Origin: Cryptomeria japonica
Taxonomy: Eukaryota; Streptophyta; Pinopsida; Cupressales; Cupressaceae
Length of the DNA stretch: 64,000 nt
Assembly: GCF_030272615.1 (NCBI RefSeq)
Contig: NC_081413.1
Location: forward strand, 22,012,501 to 22,076,500
Direction: 5' to 3'
Numbering within the stretch: position 1 is the first letter of the stretch; every line of letters starts with the position of its first letter. Positions 24,079 through 36,473 of the stretch are shown in pieces. Position numbers and translations under genes: made by a program. The notes beneath the pieces are model-generated. The model was not told where the DNA came from. It saw only the letters and a list, made by a program, of their open reading frames with translations, and did not search any database.

Positions 24079-24794
24079 CTATCTTGTATCTTTGCATTGC
24101 ATGGGACTAGTGGTTTTTGCAGTAGGTGAAAAAATGCTACTATTTGAATATGGCTCAGATTCATTAGAAACTAAGATAGACCATTGTAGAAGAGCCTTAG
24201 GTGATCCTATAGGATCAAATGGATCAATCATATGTGTCCCGCATTGAGAGAAACAACTCGTCAAAGTTTGAAAATTTTCTAGACTCAGGGCACTTCAGAG
24301 ATCACGATGATAGGGTATGGCTCTTTATGTTTTAAAGCTTTGGAAGGCAAAATAGGAGCATGCCTAGCATAAATTTCCCCACTTAGAGGTTCTCATGATG
24401 TTGTTTTGTGCCTACAATGAATGAAATCAATTCTAGCCTATCTTGCAACTTTGCATTGCATTCGACACGATTTTTGTAGTAGGTAACAAAATGCTACCAT
24501 TTGAAAATGGCTCTGAGTTGTCAGAAACCGAGATAGGAAACTATAGAAGAGGCTCACATGACCCTATAGATTCAAAAGGATCAATCATATGTGTCTTGGA
24601 TTGAGAGAAACATTCCATTAAAGTTTGACAATATTTTGCACTCGGGGGACTTGAGAGATCACGTTGGTAGGGTATGGCTCTCGATGTTACAAATCTTTAG
24701 GAGGAACAATAGGAGAATACCTAGTGTAAACCTGCACACTTAGAGTTGCTTGTGATGTTGGTTTGTCCCCACAACGGACAAAATAAATTCTAGC
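24079..24794 (+). repeat. ~358-bp tandem repeat, duplicated block
   Basis: Copy-2 counterpart of 7293-8008. Landmarks at 24300 and 24657 keep the 357-bp period. Confidence 0.8.
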
Positions 24795-26045
24795 TATAGA
24801 CACTTAAAAATAATTATTTAATTATTTTTTAATTCTTCACATAATTAATTTATTAATTATGTAAATCTAATTCTCCTCAATATTAATTAATTATAATTAA
24901 TATTATCACTATAATCCATGATTGATCTATTTAATAAATCAACTCCCCTTTTTATTCTTCTAAAATTAAATCTTCTCAAAATCCTCCTCTTAACTAATCA
25001 ATTTCAATTAATTAGTTAACCTAAATGATTCCTACAAATCATCTTTTCCTAAGCCATCATTAACCTAATAAATTCTTCTAGAAATTCCCTAAGCTCACTT
25101 AGTATTATTCTTCTAATTTTTAATTCCCTCCACTCATTCTCTCTCCTAGTCAAATCCTCCTACAAATCTTATCTATCCTAATCCCACCTAACCTTTCCTC
25201 TAATCCCCCTCCTAATGAGTTGCTAGTGGCTAATCATCAGGATTAGCCACAAAGTCAACTCCTTGTCCTTTCCATCCAATGACTCTCCTTAAATGCTCTT
25301 TTCCTAGGTGAATCTCACATTACTCTAGGCATCTCATCTTCCAAGGAATTTTTAATTCCTTCTTATTCCTCTAATCCCCATGATCATCCCTTTTTGAAGA
25401 ATTTTAAATTCTTTCTCTCCATTCCTCAAGAAATGTCCCATCCCTTGCTCTTCTCAAGTCTTCCCAATGTACCTTGAGGAGTGTGGAAACAAGAAATTCC
25501 TTTAAGGCATATCTCTTGGTCTCCAAACCTCCTCTTGGGTCTTGTGTGAGCTCACAAGAAATCTTGACCCTCCATCTTGGGTCAATCTTAGCCCTTCAAT
25601 TTTCCTCTCCTCTTCCTATAAATTGAGGACTCCATCCCTTCACTTATCATATCCAAGCTTATTAAGTTTATGGTGTTAGTTTGAGCCTAGAAAATCACAA
25701 TTGCATCCTCACCATGCCAAAATCATCCCTCATCCATACTTAGGCATATTATCCATCTCATCCCTCAAAAATCCATTTTATCCATTTGTACACAATGTTG
25801 GAGAGCCAACCAAATCAAGTATTCTAGGATAAAATTGACATCATGTTGGAGGCTTTTGGGCATACTTCAACTCCATCCAAGCTCCATCCAAAGGAGAAGG
25901 TAAAAAGGTTGTGCGGTATATGCATCTCCATTCATGTTTTTCATGTGATTTGATTTATGCCTTTTGGTTTTATGTATTTTTATGTTTGATTTGTATATTA
26001 ACAATCTAATCCACCTCACTCCTTTTTCCCCTCTTCATTTTGGCA
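24795..26045 (+). repeat. Probable 5' LTR of element B, copy 2
   Basis: Duplicate of 8009-9273 with the same TATAG start, TATA box (25617) and TGGCA end, followed by the same primer-site-like sequence. Confidence 0.6.
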
Positions 26046-26119
26046 TGCTCGGTGGGACCCACATCCCTAGAAACTAATGTTTTTTTTGAGTTTTTGTGAA
26101 TTTGTAAGATGTAGGTTCC

Positions 26120-26710
26120 AAAACAGTGCGAGAGATTTCAAATGAGTGCGAGCGATTCATTTTTAGCATGATAGACAAACTCCTTCGGCATGTGCGCACG
26201 CGCATCAATGCGAGCGCAAGTGCACTAGCACGACCATTTTATAATATTTAAAATTTTTCCTGCTCTATGTTAAATTTAATTTTTTTTGCTCTTTGTCTAT
26301 CTATTTAACTAATGCATAAGCGCATCAGCATGGGCGTACACACTTCGGCGTGAGCGAACACAAACCAGCATGACCATTTTTCCAAAACTCCCGCTCTTAG
26401 CAGAGATTTCATTTTTAAATTTGAATTTTAAAAATTTAACCCGCTAACCTGTTATGTCTCTGTTTTTCAGGATTTTAGTGCGGGCACAGGTGTTTCAGCA
26501 TGAGCGAAGGCATTTTGGCACGAGTGCAGGCGTTTCAGTGCGACCGATCTAGAGGAGCGCGACAAACATGTATAAAACCCCAGTTTGCTCTATGTTGAGT
26601 TATCACTCTTTTTGTTGTTTTTATTAACCGTAGCGTGTACGTAGGTGTTTTGGTGCCTGTGCAAGCGCTTTAGCATGAGTGCCTGCACTTCAATGCATGC
26701 TCTCTATGTG
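26120..26710 (+). repeat. CpG-containing degenerate repeat blocks in the B leader, copy 2
   Basis: Counterpart of 9340-9930. Many CG sites that persist in one copy are TG or CA in the other, as expected from methylation decay. Confidence 0.55.
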
Positions 26711-27767
26711 TAGAACAATAATTACTAATTTCCTTTTTTTTAGTGTTGCATCTTTGCTCGACTGTCCAAGACCTCAAAAAGAAAGAAAAACTACTAATCT
26801 AAACTGCTTGCAGATTTCCTACGAGTTCGAACCAAACATTATACTTTCTTTTTAACTAGGCACCTAGATTTAATTAAAGGGTAGATGAACTATTGCCTTA
26901 TGTGTTTTTTGAAAAGCGTAAAGGTAGGAGAGTATGCTCTCGTCTAGCTAGACAATTAGAATTCTAGACCCTCCAAGTTTTTCACATTTGTTCGATGCTT
27001 ACCCTTAGTGGGCCTACCCTCCCAACTTGCTCTTTGAGAAGGTAAGAGGGGAATGACCCAAGTGAGTACACCCGGACCTAGGGTTCCCAACTCACTATAA
27101 TAAATAGGCCATTGATGATGAAAGGGTCAATGGTTGGGGCTATATGAGAGTTCACTCTCATATTGGGTGCTTAGTAGGATCCTAGAGATCTCAATCACGC
27201 CTGCTTGACTACTAAGTTCTTGGTGCCTCATTGGGCTATAGGCCTCAATTGCACTTCCACAACTGCGAAGGGTAGCTCCTAACGAGAAGACATATTAAAC
27301 ACCTTGTGCATAGTGACCAAAAACCTTCTAGTCATTGGTGCAAGAGGTCGGACCTCTGAAGCCACCCATATTTTTATGGCCCTTAGTAGAGACACAAAGT
27401 TCTCCATGAGGAGTTTTCATGGGGATTGATGCTTTGCTGCCCTGGAGAAGTGAGTGTCATGGATGGGAGCTAGTGGGGTCAAGCATCTAAGTGTCCACTC
27501 TAGGTAAGTGTAGCTAGGAAACCAATTGGGATCCAATGACTATTGCCCTTGCCATCCTTAAGAGTGTTGTATATGAGCATGAGTGTCTTTGAGTTAAAAT
27601 TCATTTGATCATTGTGTTTTCTTTGCTTGATACATACTTGCCAAGAGTAGACTAAAAACACATCGTTATCCTCAAACACTTTGCAAAAAACATTTTTCCA
27701 AAAGAAAACAATCATCCAAGTCATTACCCACACAAAGTCCAATTTGTGTCAAAACTCTGTCCATCTC
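26711..27767 (+). other. B leader, copy 2, with uninterrupted A target site
   Basis: Single ACTAC at about 26789-26793 followed by TAATCTAAACTGCTTGC, the pre-insertion form of the site that A occupies in copy 1. No gene seen. Confidence 0.6.
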
Positions 27768-28091
27768 ATGTTTCATAAGCCTAAGTTGTATAAACATCCT
27801 AAGAATTTAATTCACCAACCTATCAATAAGAAGAAGCTCACACAAGCACAGCTGATTAGGCGTCAAAAATTTTGGTATACCAACCATAAACTCTTGCTCA
27901 AACATAGGACATTCTTGCATCATTACAACTATTACGTCCATGGTCATAGCAATGAGTTTGATGCTAGTAATTAACTAAGAGTCTCTGCCCTCCATCAAGG
28001 TTCATGTTTGTCTTTTAACACCAACTATAATCACAATTAGCGTGGTTGTGTCCCTTCATACAACTTCCCATCCGAACCAATCATCTATTGA
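27768..28091 (+). pseudogene. B ORF1, copy 2 (small pre-gag ORF)
   Basis: Starts with ATG (MFHKPKLY..) and reads about 107 residues to a TGA, with two internal stops after NEFDASN and in NYNHN. Basic, aromatic-rich and without a known domain. Key segments are LIRRQKFWYTN, LLKHRTFLHH and HSNEFDA. The unrelated-position element C has an intact ORF (56746-57129) with a matching initiator Met and matching LIKRRKFFYIN, HRFFLCH and TNEFDSE segments at the same spacing. The gag start is about 580 bp downstream. Ogre elements of the Tat group are known to carry an extra ORF before gag; whether this is homologous cannot be judged here. Confidence 0.55.
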
Positions 28092-28668
28092 GTCGTATTC
28101 ATGCCAAGAATAACCTAGTCACCAAATTTCTTCTAATCATCACTATCACCGGCCCCCATCAATCAATCATTCACTTAGCACATCAAATCAATATCCCTTC
28201 ATTATGAAACCAATTCTCAAAGTCCAAATCCAACCATCCTTTAATCCAATTTAACCTCACATTAAGGTTGCATGCCTTGTGAAGTTCCATTTAGACCTCA
28301 TCATTAAATACTTGGCTTTTGTGCTTGAAGAAGAATCCTCTGCAAGTACCATTTGTGTCATCCTTTGAGTCAATCAAGACTCTTAACTTACACCTTTTCT
28401 TTGCTTAGGGTCATTAGTCAACCCTTGGTGGAACAGATAAATTCTACCCAACTTGGTCACTACCTTGCTTGCAGTTTCATCTACCACCTAAAAGCCTCAT
28501 CCAAGGACTAAGGTGTCAATCCTAATCAAATCCTAGCTCTAAATCGAAGAACCCCACCAATCAGAAAAATCCCTTGTCATCAAAGACAAAATCCAAATAT
28601 TCCACAAGTCTTGCTAAGTCCTCTCATGAAAAATTTCTTTCTCCAAGCTTTTCTAAGGTTGTTCTTGT
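28092..28668 (+). other. ORF1-gag spacer of B, copy 2
   Basis: Counterpart of 19125-19715; nothing gene-like seen. Confidence 0.5.
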
Positions 28669-29204
28669 ATGGTCACAACTCGATCTCAAAAGAAAAAGAT
28701 GGCTGAACAACACTATGTCATGTCAAACATTAGTGTCCTATATGAAGATCCTATACAAAATTATACACAAAGTGGAAAACCTAGCAATCAAGATCAAACC
28801 CAAAATTCTAATATGGTTAACCAAGATGAACTCTCTTTGGAAGTGCAAACTTTCCTAGTGGACTCTTATAACCAAGAGATGATTGAAAAATTTATCCAAC
28901 ACAATCTTACTACACTTCTAAAGACCCTCCTTGAAAATGGAGCTCAACTTCCACCTAAATTTGATAAATCCACTCTTGGCCAACAACCACAAGGAGACCT
29001 CACTCCCACGCAGAATGCTGAACCTGTTATTCAAACTCAACCAAATGCAGCACTACTAATTATCAAAACTCAATCAATTCCACCCGCGGCACCTCCCTCT
29101 ATGATCTCCATCCCACCTTCTTCCTCCTTACCATCTATACCACTATGAAATCCGATCTCATCTATTCTCCAACATGCCTCTATACCATCTTCTTCCATTC
29201 AACC
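28669..29204 (+). pseudogene. gag: B gag, copy 2, N-terminal part
   Basis: ATG 28669 (MVTTRSQKKKMAEQ) with 159 codons to a TGA at 29146. Copy 1 has TCA there. This part keeps a frame that is broken in copy 1 at 19944. Coding sequence continues after the stop and is split at 29204 by the solo A LTR. Confidence 0.7.
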
Positions 29205-30415
29205 TGTAAAGCGGAAAATCGCGATCAAACCCCAAGTGTTCCCCCCACCACTCCAAGGAGAGAGAAAGGAGGTCACTAGGGTTGATGGTTTTCACTTAGG
29301 AGAGACTTTACATTCAAAAGAGGGGTTGAAACCCACAAGATCCAATCCCACACAATGCAAGATTGGATTCTAAATGAGTTTCAAGTGTTAAGACAGCAAG
29401 GCTACCCTCTTTTGTAAAGAATGTAGATAGAATGATTGAACTAGGAATGCATGAAAAGTGAGAAAGATTCACTTATAAATAGAGATAGGAATATAGGATG
29501 AAGCTGCAGACCTGGAATTAGCAGTAAAATGTCGAGAGGACGCTGTCCTACAAATTTGAGCGAAAGTTGATGGGACAATGGTGGCCGGCGTGCACACAGT
29601 CCTCCGAAAAATCCACAAAACGAAGGGGGATTTGTTCGTCTCTGCACAAGGATTCCACATCTTCAATTACAACCGCGTACCTGCAACCTACACACAGAAA
29701 AGAGAGGATGATTGGGGGGTTAGGGATTAGGGGTTTGCCTTTAGGTCAAACCCCTGTTTTGGAATTAACCAAGAAATGAGAATGCTATAAATGTAAATGA
29801 TTGTAATGTAAACAAGTACTAATACCTTGTTGTAAGAATGTTTGTATTCTTACATGCGAAGGTGTAAATGTTGTTGTATGTTGTATGTTGTAAGTGATCT
29901 CCTCTTCAATGGTTGAATCCTTGTCTTGAATGCAACACTTAGCCTTGAATGGAGACTTAGAATGCTCAATTGCTTGAAGGAATGCTTGGATGCTTGAATG
30001 CTTGAATGTTTTGAATATCGTTTCCATGTCTTGTACACATATGTCCTTCCTCTTTCTTACCTCCCCAAATGGGAGGGGAAATGTAGTTTATATACTTGCC
30101 AATTAGGGTTGAAAGACTGATTTTTCCGACCTTGGGCCGACATAGCAACCTTATTTTCCAATTTGCAAACTTAAAGACCCAAAGCCCCATAAGAGACCGG
30201 GCCCAAAATAGGGCCAGGGACCAGGGCGTTGGGCGCCATGGTCCCACCTCCAGGGACAACAGGGTGCAAGGAGGATTAGGCCAGGGTGCTCAAAAATGTA
30301 GTTTTTGATGTCATGAAAAAGTTTCGGGGTCTCCATTCAGGTTCCGTGTTGCATCGCCATCGTGAAGACCCAAATGCAGTCGAAATTGCAAGTGTCACAA
30401 TTTTAGGACGCTACA
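29205..30415 (-). mobile_element. Solo LTR of family A, TSD CAACC
   Basis: 1,211 bp matching both A LTRs end to end (TGTAAAGCGG..GCTACA on +), flanked by CAACC at 29200-29204 and 30416-30420. Copy 1 of B lacks it near 20251. It has one GC-rich hairpin segment and a TATA box complement at 30087-30094. It is visibly more diverged than the A LTRs are from each other, so it is an older insertion reduced by LTR-LTR recombination. Confidence 0.9.
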
Positions 30416-31850
30416 CAACCACATATTTCTATTCAACAAACTTCACTTCTTGTCATCAATGTCACAAATTTTATCAGGCTACACTCAATCCCATCACACC
30501 ATTTTGTGGGTCGCAACCAACTATTTTTCAAATCCCTATGACATCAGTCATCACATCTCACATTCATACCTCCTCTTCATATCAATACATATGTGGTGGT
30601 GCACCTTCCTTGACTCATCCGATTCTTGGGGCAAATACAATCCATCATTATCAAAATCCACAACAAGACCCTATTAAGGAAATTTAAGACATGAAAAATA
30701 TCAGCAAGGACATGAACGAAGGGACCAATAAGAGGAAACCTTACTCATTTGAAGAATTTTGTCTTTGTCCTTACGACCCGTCTATATCAGTTGCACCCTA
30801 CGCCCCAGGATTTGAGATCCCTAAATTCGCCAAGTATGAAGGCAAAGGAGACCCCCACAACCATGTCTAGGAATTTCACATCTTATGTCAAGAAGTATCC
30901 TATAGTGACCTATACCTTCATAGACTCTTTCAAAAGAGTCTCACAAAAGATTCCCTAGCATGGTTTTCATCTTTACCATGAGGTTCCATCGTCTCCTTTC
31001 CAGACTTGGCAGAAAAGTTTGAATCTCACTATGCCTACAACATGGCTAATGATGTTTGTATGAGGGACGTGTGCAACACAAAGAAAAGGCCCGGAGAGAC
31101 TTTCACCAACTTCTTACAAAGATGGCGACATCTTATCAATAAATTCCAATGGGACATGCCAGAACAACATCAAATTGAATTATTTTCAAAAGAACTTGGT
31201 GCCCGAACTTTCGAGACGTCTGACATCTCAATGTATCAAATCTTTTCAAAAATTGATCGATAAGGGTCTCACCCTCAAACATGTCTTGCTGGAGGAAGGA
31301 ATCTTGAAACATTACCAAAAATTGGTTCAAAGTTCTTCCTCTTATCATTAAGACAAACCAAAATTCTGGTCTAAAAACAAAAATGTAGTCAATGACGGTG
31401 TAACTGATGCAAAGCGGGTCTAGAATGTGGCTGCTCCCCCAAAACCCATCACCAATAATCCTCAATTCAATAATCAAAACAATCAAAATCAATCCCAAAA
31501 ACCTCATAACAATGTCTCGGTCCATGGAGGACCACCCCGATCAAATAACAGGACTCCAGGAGACTTCACTCCTCTTGCTGAGCCTATTGAAATGGTGTTT
31601 TAAAAACATGTCCAAGCAGGGACAGTGATTTTTCCGATCACTCACCCATTTGATCCCAATCAACCCAAACCTAGGTGGTATAATGAGATTGAATATTCTG
31701 AACATCATCATTTCAAGGGACATGATACACAAAAATATATGAAGCTTAAAATCTGCATACAAGATCTCATTGATAGGGGTGAGATTGAAGTAGAAAATGC
31801 AAAACCTGGTAATAACAATGACAAACTTAAAATGTACTAGAAACCCTTCC
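30416..31850 (+). pseudogene. gag: B gag, copy 2, capsid and knuckle part
   Basis: Resumes after the solo LTR. Capsid phrases GFEIPKFAKYEGKGDPHN (about 30805-30870) and AEKFESHYAYNMAND (31009 on) are clear, with stops and frame changes at about 30868, 30980 and 31200. The knuckle region 31625-31840 reads HHFKGHDTQKYMKLK, so both flanking Cys are lost. IQDLIDRGEIEV follows. Confidence 0.7.
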
Positions 31851-32911
31851 CGAAACATGATAAAGGAAAAGGCTCATCATCTAACATAGTGAATTATGAC
31901 TACACTAATCACATAACCGGCTTTGACTCTTTAGTAGGTCCCATTTAGCCCGCAGATAACCATGTTAATGTCATAACTATCCAAGGAGTTAATCCTCCCC
32001 CTTCCCAAAGAAGACCAAATCCTACTAAGATAGTCATTCAAGGTGCCATGCCTTCCACCTCCCATTCCCAAAATGACTGGAATGTAACCACATGCCGAGG
32101 TAAAGTCACCATCCAAGGAGCTCCTCCCGCACCAGACCCCCCATCCATGTCTTCCACCTGCCAATATGACATCCTTGACCAACTTGGAAAGGCCCCCGCA
32201 TAGATCTCCATTCTAGAACTTGTCAAGACTTCCCCTGTCCATAAAGAAATTTTGGAACAATCTCTCTTGGAGTCTCGCGTCCCTGATAATATCAATGCTA
32301 CCCAATTCCAAGCCCTCATTGGAAACCTTACTGCCCAGCAGCACCTTGAATTCACCTCCAATGATGCTCCCACAAATGAAGACCACAATAAACATTTGCA
32401 CATCAAAGCCCTTATCAAGAAGTACAAGGTCAATCCTCTTTTGATAGATGGTGGATCCAGACTTAATCTATGTACATACAAGTTAATAAAACAATTGGGA
32501 CTTTCTGAGGACCTGATGGACACATCAGGAAGGATCACAATAAAAGATATGATGATACAAAAAGAGTTTCAAAGGGAATGATCACCTTACCTCTTCAAGT
32601 GGGCCCTATTACAATTGAAAACCCTTGCCAAGTACTAGATCTTGATCTTTCCTACAACATTCTCCTTGGTCGGCCATGGATTCACTCCTTGCAAGTTGTA
32701 CCCTCCACTTATCAACAATGCATCAAATTCCCCTTCAATGGAAGAGAGATCACTATCAAAGGTGATCCACAACCTTTTCAATATTGCAAACTCTTAGAGG
32801 GGAAACATCCATATTATTTCCCACTAAATAGACCCTCACCAATGCCTCCATCTGACACATCAAATGTTGCCTCCACCTCATCCCAGGCAGACACACAAAT
32901 CAAGATCTTGG
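31851..32911 (+). pseudogene. pro: B protease, copy 2
   Basis: Linker rich in Pro with PVHKEILEQSLLES, then LLIDGGSRLNLCTYKLIKQL near 32435-32495. After a frameshift at about 32545, 32578-32911 keeps PLQVGPITIENPCQVL and NILLGRPWIHSLQ. The same DGG variant as copy 1 suggests it preceded the duplication. Coding is cut at 32911 by solo LTR E. Confidence 0.7.
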
Positions 32912-34110
32912 TGATGCGGAGCATCATGAAAATCCATAAAACCTTCATTCAAGGGTAAACTTTAAACTTGAATCAAGAGACATATAAAAAGATAAATCAC
33001 TCTTCTCAACTTCAAAACAATTTCAAAGGTTATATTACATCCTTAAAACCCTTCAATAAATATTTCAGATCATAACATTCACCATAACATGAGAGAACAA
33101 ATTCTTTATTGCCATGGAATACCCTAGTTTAGGGTTTCATCCCTTAACAACTGTTTTCACCAAAATAATCACAAAATATTAAATTCTTAACCAAATAAAG
33201 TAAGATAAAAATAACTAGAAATAAGATTCAGAGACCTTTCCAACACATATATCCTTTCTTCAATATTATCCCTCATGTGACCACACCAAATGCTACAACC
33301 GGGTTGTTGCTGCCTTCACCAATCTACTTTTCACCGTGAACTGTAAAAAACAGTCATCAATAACATTTTACATATTTCTCATAGAGACAATCGTTTCGGT
33401 CAGAATTTATATCACTAAGTTAAATAAGTTATCTCAAAATTTCAGCCAGATCCAACGGTTAAATAAAAAGATATGATCATTTTCCCAAAACTAGGTAACC
33501 CTTGGCAGGGTTTTGACAATCATTGAAAAAACAAACATATCTTGCCAAATACTCCACAAAAATGCACAAGAAAGGATTCATCTGAAATATATTTCATCAA
33601 TCTATCATTAAATAGCATCTACATATAAAAATTACATCAAATGTGATCCTCCATGGATCTATGACAGCCATAGATTCCTTAAAACCTCATGACAGTTTGA
33701 GGGTTTGATGGATAATCTTTGTCAAATCCCCTCCAAACTGATCTCCCTTCTTGATTTCGACCAAAAATGGTTTTATAAACCATTTCCAACTCCTTTCTAA
33801 CTTCTCCAACCACCTCATAACCAATGAATTTCATTTTTACACTTTTGTTGCACTTTTGGCAATATTGCAACTTTGCAATTTTTACAATTTTTGACATAAA
33901 TGACTCTAACCCTTACATGGATACTTTTAAAACTTCAATATGGACCAAATATGATATCTTTGGACAAAATGGCTCATTTAGCCTTACATATTATGATTCA
34001 ATTGACTCAAATAACCTTAATATGTTATGAATGACTCAAATACAATAAATTGTTCATATTATGACTTTTGACCTCCTGCTATGCTTGTGTGCTTAGGTGC
34101 CTCTGCACCA
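32912..34110. mobile_element. Solo LTR E, TSD CTTGG
   Basis: 1,199 bp starting TGATGCGGAG and ending CTCTGCACCA, flanked by CTTGG at 32907-32911 and 34111-34115. The matching stretch of copy 1 (about 22745) is uninterrupted. TG..CA ends, 5-bp duplication and absence of coding or a primer site fit a solo LTR. The termini are imperfect inverted repeats (TGATGCGGAG against TGGTGCAGAG). No second copy is in the window, so the orientation is unknown. Confidence 0.7.
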
Positions 34111-34893
34111 CTTGGATAATGGTTGTAGAGAATACAAATTGGAGGATGTCTTATTAATAGGAAATCTCACCCTCTCCTAAGTCATTTGGCAAACCAAAAG
34201 AGCTCAAAAAAGACTAGAAACCGGTCATACAATGCCAAAATACCACCTTCCAGTAATGGGTCCCACTTGATGAGGAGAGCCTTGACGCAAATGTCTCTTC
34301 ATGGTTGTACTGGGAAGAAGATGAAGATCCAGCCAAAATATCCAAAAAGAAGTACCCAAAAGCATTAGCTATAGTTGAAAAAATGGGTTACAAAGGACAT
34401 GACTTGGGACTAGAGGAGAAAGGAAGAAAATCACCCATAAATCCTATCTCCTACAAATAAAACATAGGCTTGGGGTACACCCTGGTGCCTAAGATTACTA
34501 TCGTAGTGCCCCTTCAAATCCTTCTTTGGATATCGAAAGTGCTGATGAAGAGTTCCATGAAATGCCTTATGAATACGAAAATGATATCTTCTTTGACACT
34601 CACGTCAATGCCATCACCCCCATAATCACTCCCACTTCACACGAGCTACATATTGTCCATCCTAAACTATAGACTGGGGCCAACGAGACAAACCCACCTT
34701 AGATATCTGCATCGATGATAATGCTCTCATTACTCTCCTGACGGTGTGAAATCTTGATGATTGTAACAGAGTAGAGGGTATTCAACTACATGAAAAGGGA
34801 TAATTTGGTAGTTAGGTCAATGCCCTTAGTCGCAAAAAACATAATCAAAGCAAAAAACATGATTCCTTAGGTGAAAACCTCTCTGAGGCACCT
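34111..34893 (+). pseudogene. B protease-RT linker with G-patch-like motif, copy 2
   Basis: Collinear with 22750-23458. The G-patch-like segment VEKMGYKGHDLGLEEKGRKS sits near 34378-34435, followed by a stop and GLGYT. 34829 is the last base shared with copy 1; beyond it the frame runs on into pol, which copy 1 never had. Confidence 0.6.
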
Positions 34894-35989
34894 TTGGATG
34901 AGAAAAACATAAAAACAAAGGGCGTATCTGAAAGTGAAAACTTAGAAATGGCACTTGACGATGAGGGACTTGACCTCCCTACCATTGGTTACCTTCCACA
35001 TGACAGATCAAATTTGCTGATCAAAGAAACAGATAGCATCAACATGGGCACCAAAGTCATTCCAAAAAATGTGCTCATTGCAAAGTCCCTCACAGAAAAA
35101 GAGAAACAAGACTTCATCAACTTCCTTACAGAGGTAAAAATCAATTTCACATGGTCCTATGTCGATATGCCAGGTTTGGATCCTTCCTTGGTGGCTCACA
35201 ATCTCGATGTCCGCCTAGATGCAAAACCTGTAAAACAAAAATTGCGCAAAATGCACCCACATATCACACTCCTAATCAAGGTAGAACTCCAAAAGATGTT
35301 AGATGTAGAATTAATGAAACCAATAGACTACGTTGAATGGGTCTCCAACATTGTACCTGTCGGCAAACCCACTGGGGGCATCCACATCTGCATGGATTTC
35401 TGAGATCTAAATAGAGCTTGTCCTAAAGATGATTTCCTGCTCCCCAACATAGATATGAATGTGGATCTTATAGTAGGACACGAGATGTTGTTACTTATGG
35501 ATGGATTTTTTTGGATATAACCAAATCAGGATTCCAAATGAAGATCAACACAAAATTGCATTCACGACACCATGGGGCACTTTCTATTACTGGGTCATGC
35601 CTTTTGGTCTCAAAAATGTTGGAGCTAAATATAAGCGTGCCATGACAACACATTTTTATGAACTCTTGCATAAAATTATGGAGGACTATATGGATGATCT
35701 GCTAGGCAAATCCAAGACAAGATAGGAACACATCCCTATCCTAAAGCAGGTCTTTGAAAGATTGGAAAAATACAAACTGTGCCTAAATCCCAAGAAGTGC
35801 ATTTTTGGGGTCACATCGGGAAAACTATTAGGATTCATTGTTTCCTGCAGAGGCATCAAGGTTGATCCTGCAAATGTAAAAGCCATCATGGAAATGCCTC
35901 CACCAAAAAACTCTCAGACAGCTGCACAGTCTCCATGGGAAACTCTAATCTGATAGATGTTTTATTTCACAACTAGTAGATAAGTGCCA
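34894..35989 (+). pseudogene. pol (RT): B reverse transcriptase
   Basis: 34894-35403 carries the RT N-terminal part with VKQKLRKMHPHI, ELMKPIDYVEWVSNIV and GGIHICMDF, ending in a stop where DL-N-RACPKDDF continues. A frameshift near 35505 follows LLMDGFF; the next stretch (35501-35725) has YNQIRIPNEDQHKIAFTTPWG, VMPFGLKN and the catalytic box EDYMDDLLGKS. 35762-35953 gives LNPKKCIFGVTSGKLLGF and VDPANVKAIMEMPPP. The catalytic aspartates are present but the frame is broken at least four times, so this copy is dead. Order RT before integrase is Ty3/gypsy. Confidence 0.85.
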
Positions 35990-36473
35990 TCCATTTGCAC
36001 ACCTGTTGCACAAAGACACAAAATTCAAATGGGGCTTCTTAAGTCAAAAGGACTTTGAGAAACTAAAAGAATATCTAGCATCACCTCCAGTGCCGATGCC
36101 TCCTACTCCTGGGAAACCTCTTATTTTGTAAATATGTGCTACTGTAGTGGAATTAGGGGAATTGTTGACACAAACAGATGATCAAGGGAAGGAACATGCC
36201 ATTTACTACATCAGTCAGACACTAGTAGGGTATGAAATCGATTAGACCCCTATTTAAAGAGCATGTTTGGCATTAGTGTTTAGCACACAGAAAATTCAAC
36301 ACTATATGCTAAACAATAAAACAAAACTAATTGCTAAGATTGATCCACTTAAATATCTCTTATCAAAAGTTTCCCTCGCTAGCAGAACCGCTAAATGGGT
36401 CATGCTCTTATGCAAGTTTGACATTGAATATGTAGACAGAAAGGCAATCAAGGGACAAGTCATCACAGACTAG
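35990..36473 (+). pseudogene. pol (RH): B first (RT-linked) RNase H
   Basis: Reads KWGFLSQKDFEKLKEYLASP, then a region with stops near 36130 and 36244, then FSTQKIQHYMLNNKTKLI, DPLKYLLSK and FDIEYVDRKAIKGQVITD before a TAG at 36471. This is the usual RNase H position after Ty3 RT, but its catalytic positions look poorly conserved. Confidence 0.65.

Larger units (their letters stand above)
23459..34829 (+). repeat. Tandem segmental duplication, copy 2
   Basis: Collinear with copy 1 after removing the solo A LTR (29205-30415) and solo E LTR (32912-34110) with one TSD each; the remaining length is about 8.95 kb. It carries the uninterrupted version of the site where A inserted in copy 1 (one ACTAC near 26789), and copy 1 carries the uninterrupted versions of the solo-LTR sites. 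Confidence 0.85.

Noticed and set aside
6692-34829. Two independent insertions of B at similar sites
   Set aside because: The repeated unit also includes the right end of T and the flanking tandem repeat, and copy 1 stops at an arbitrary coding position, so a segmental duplication explains it better.
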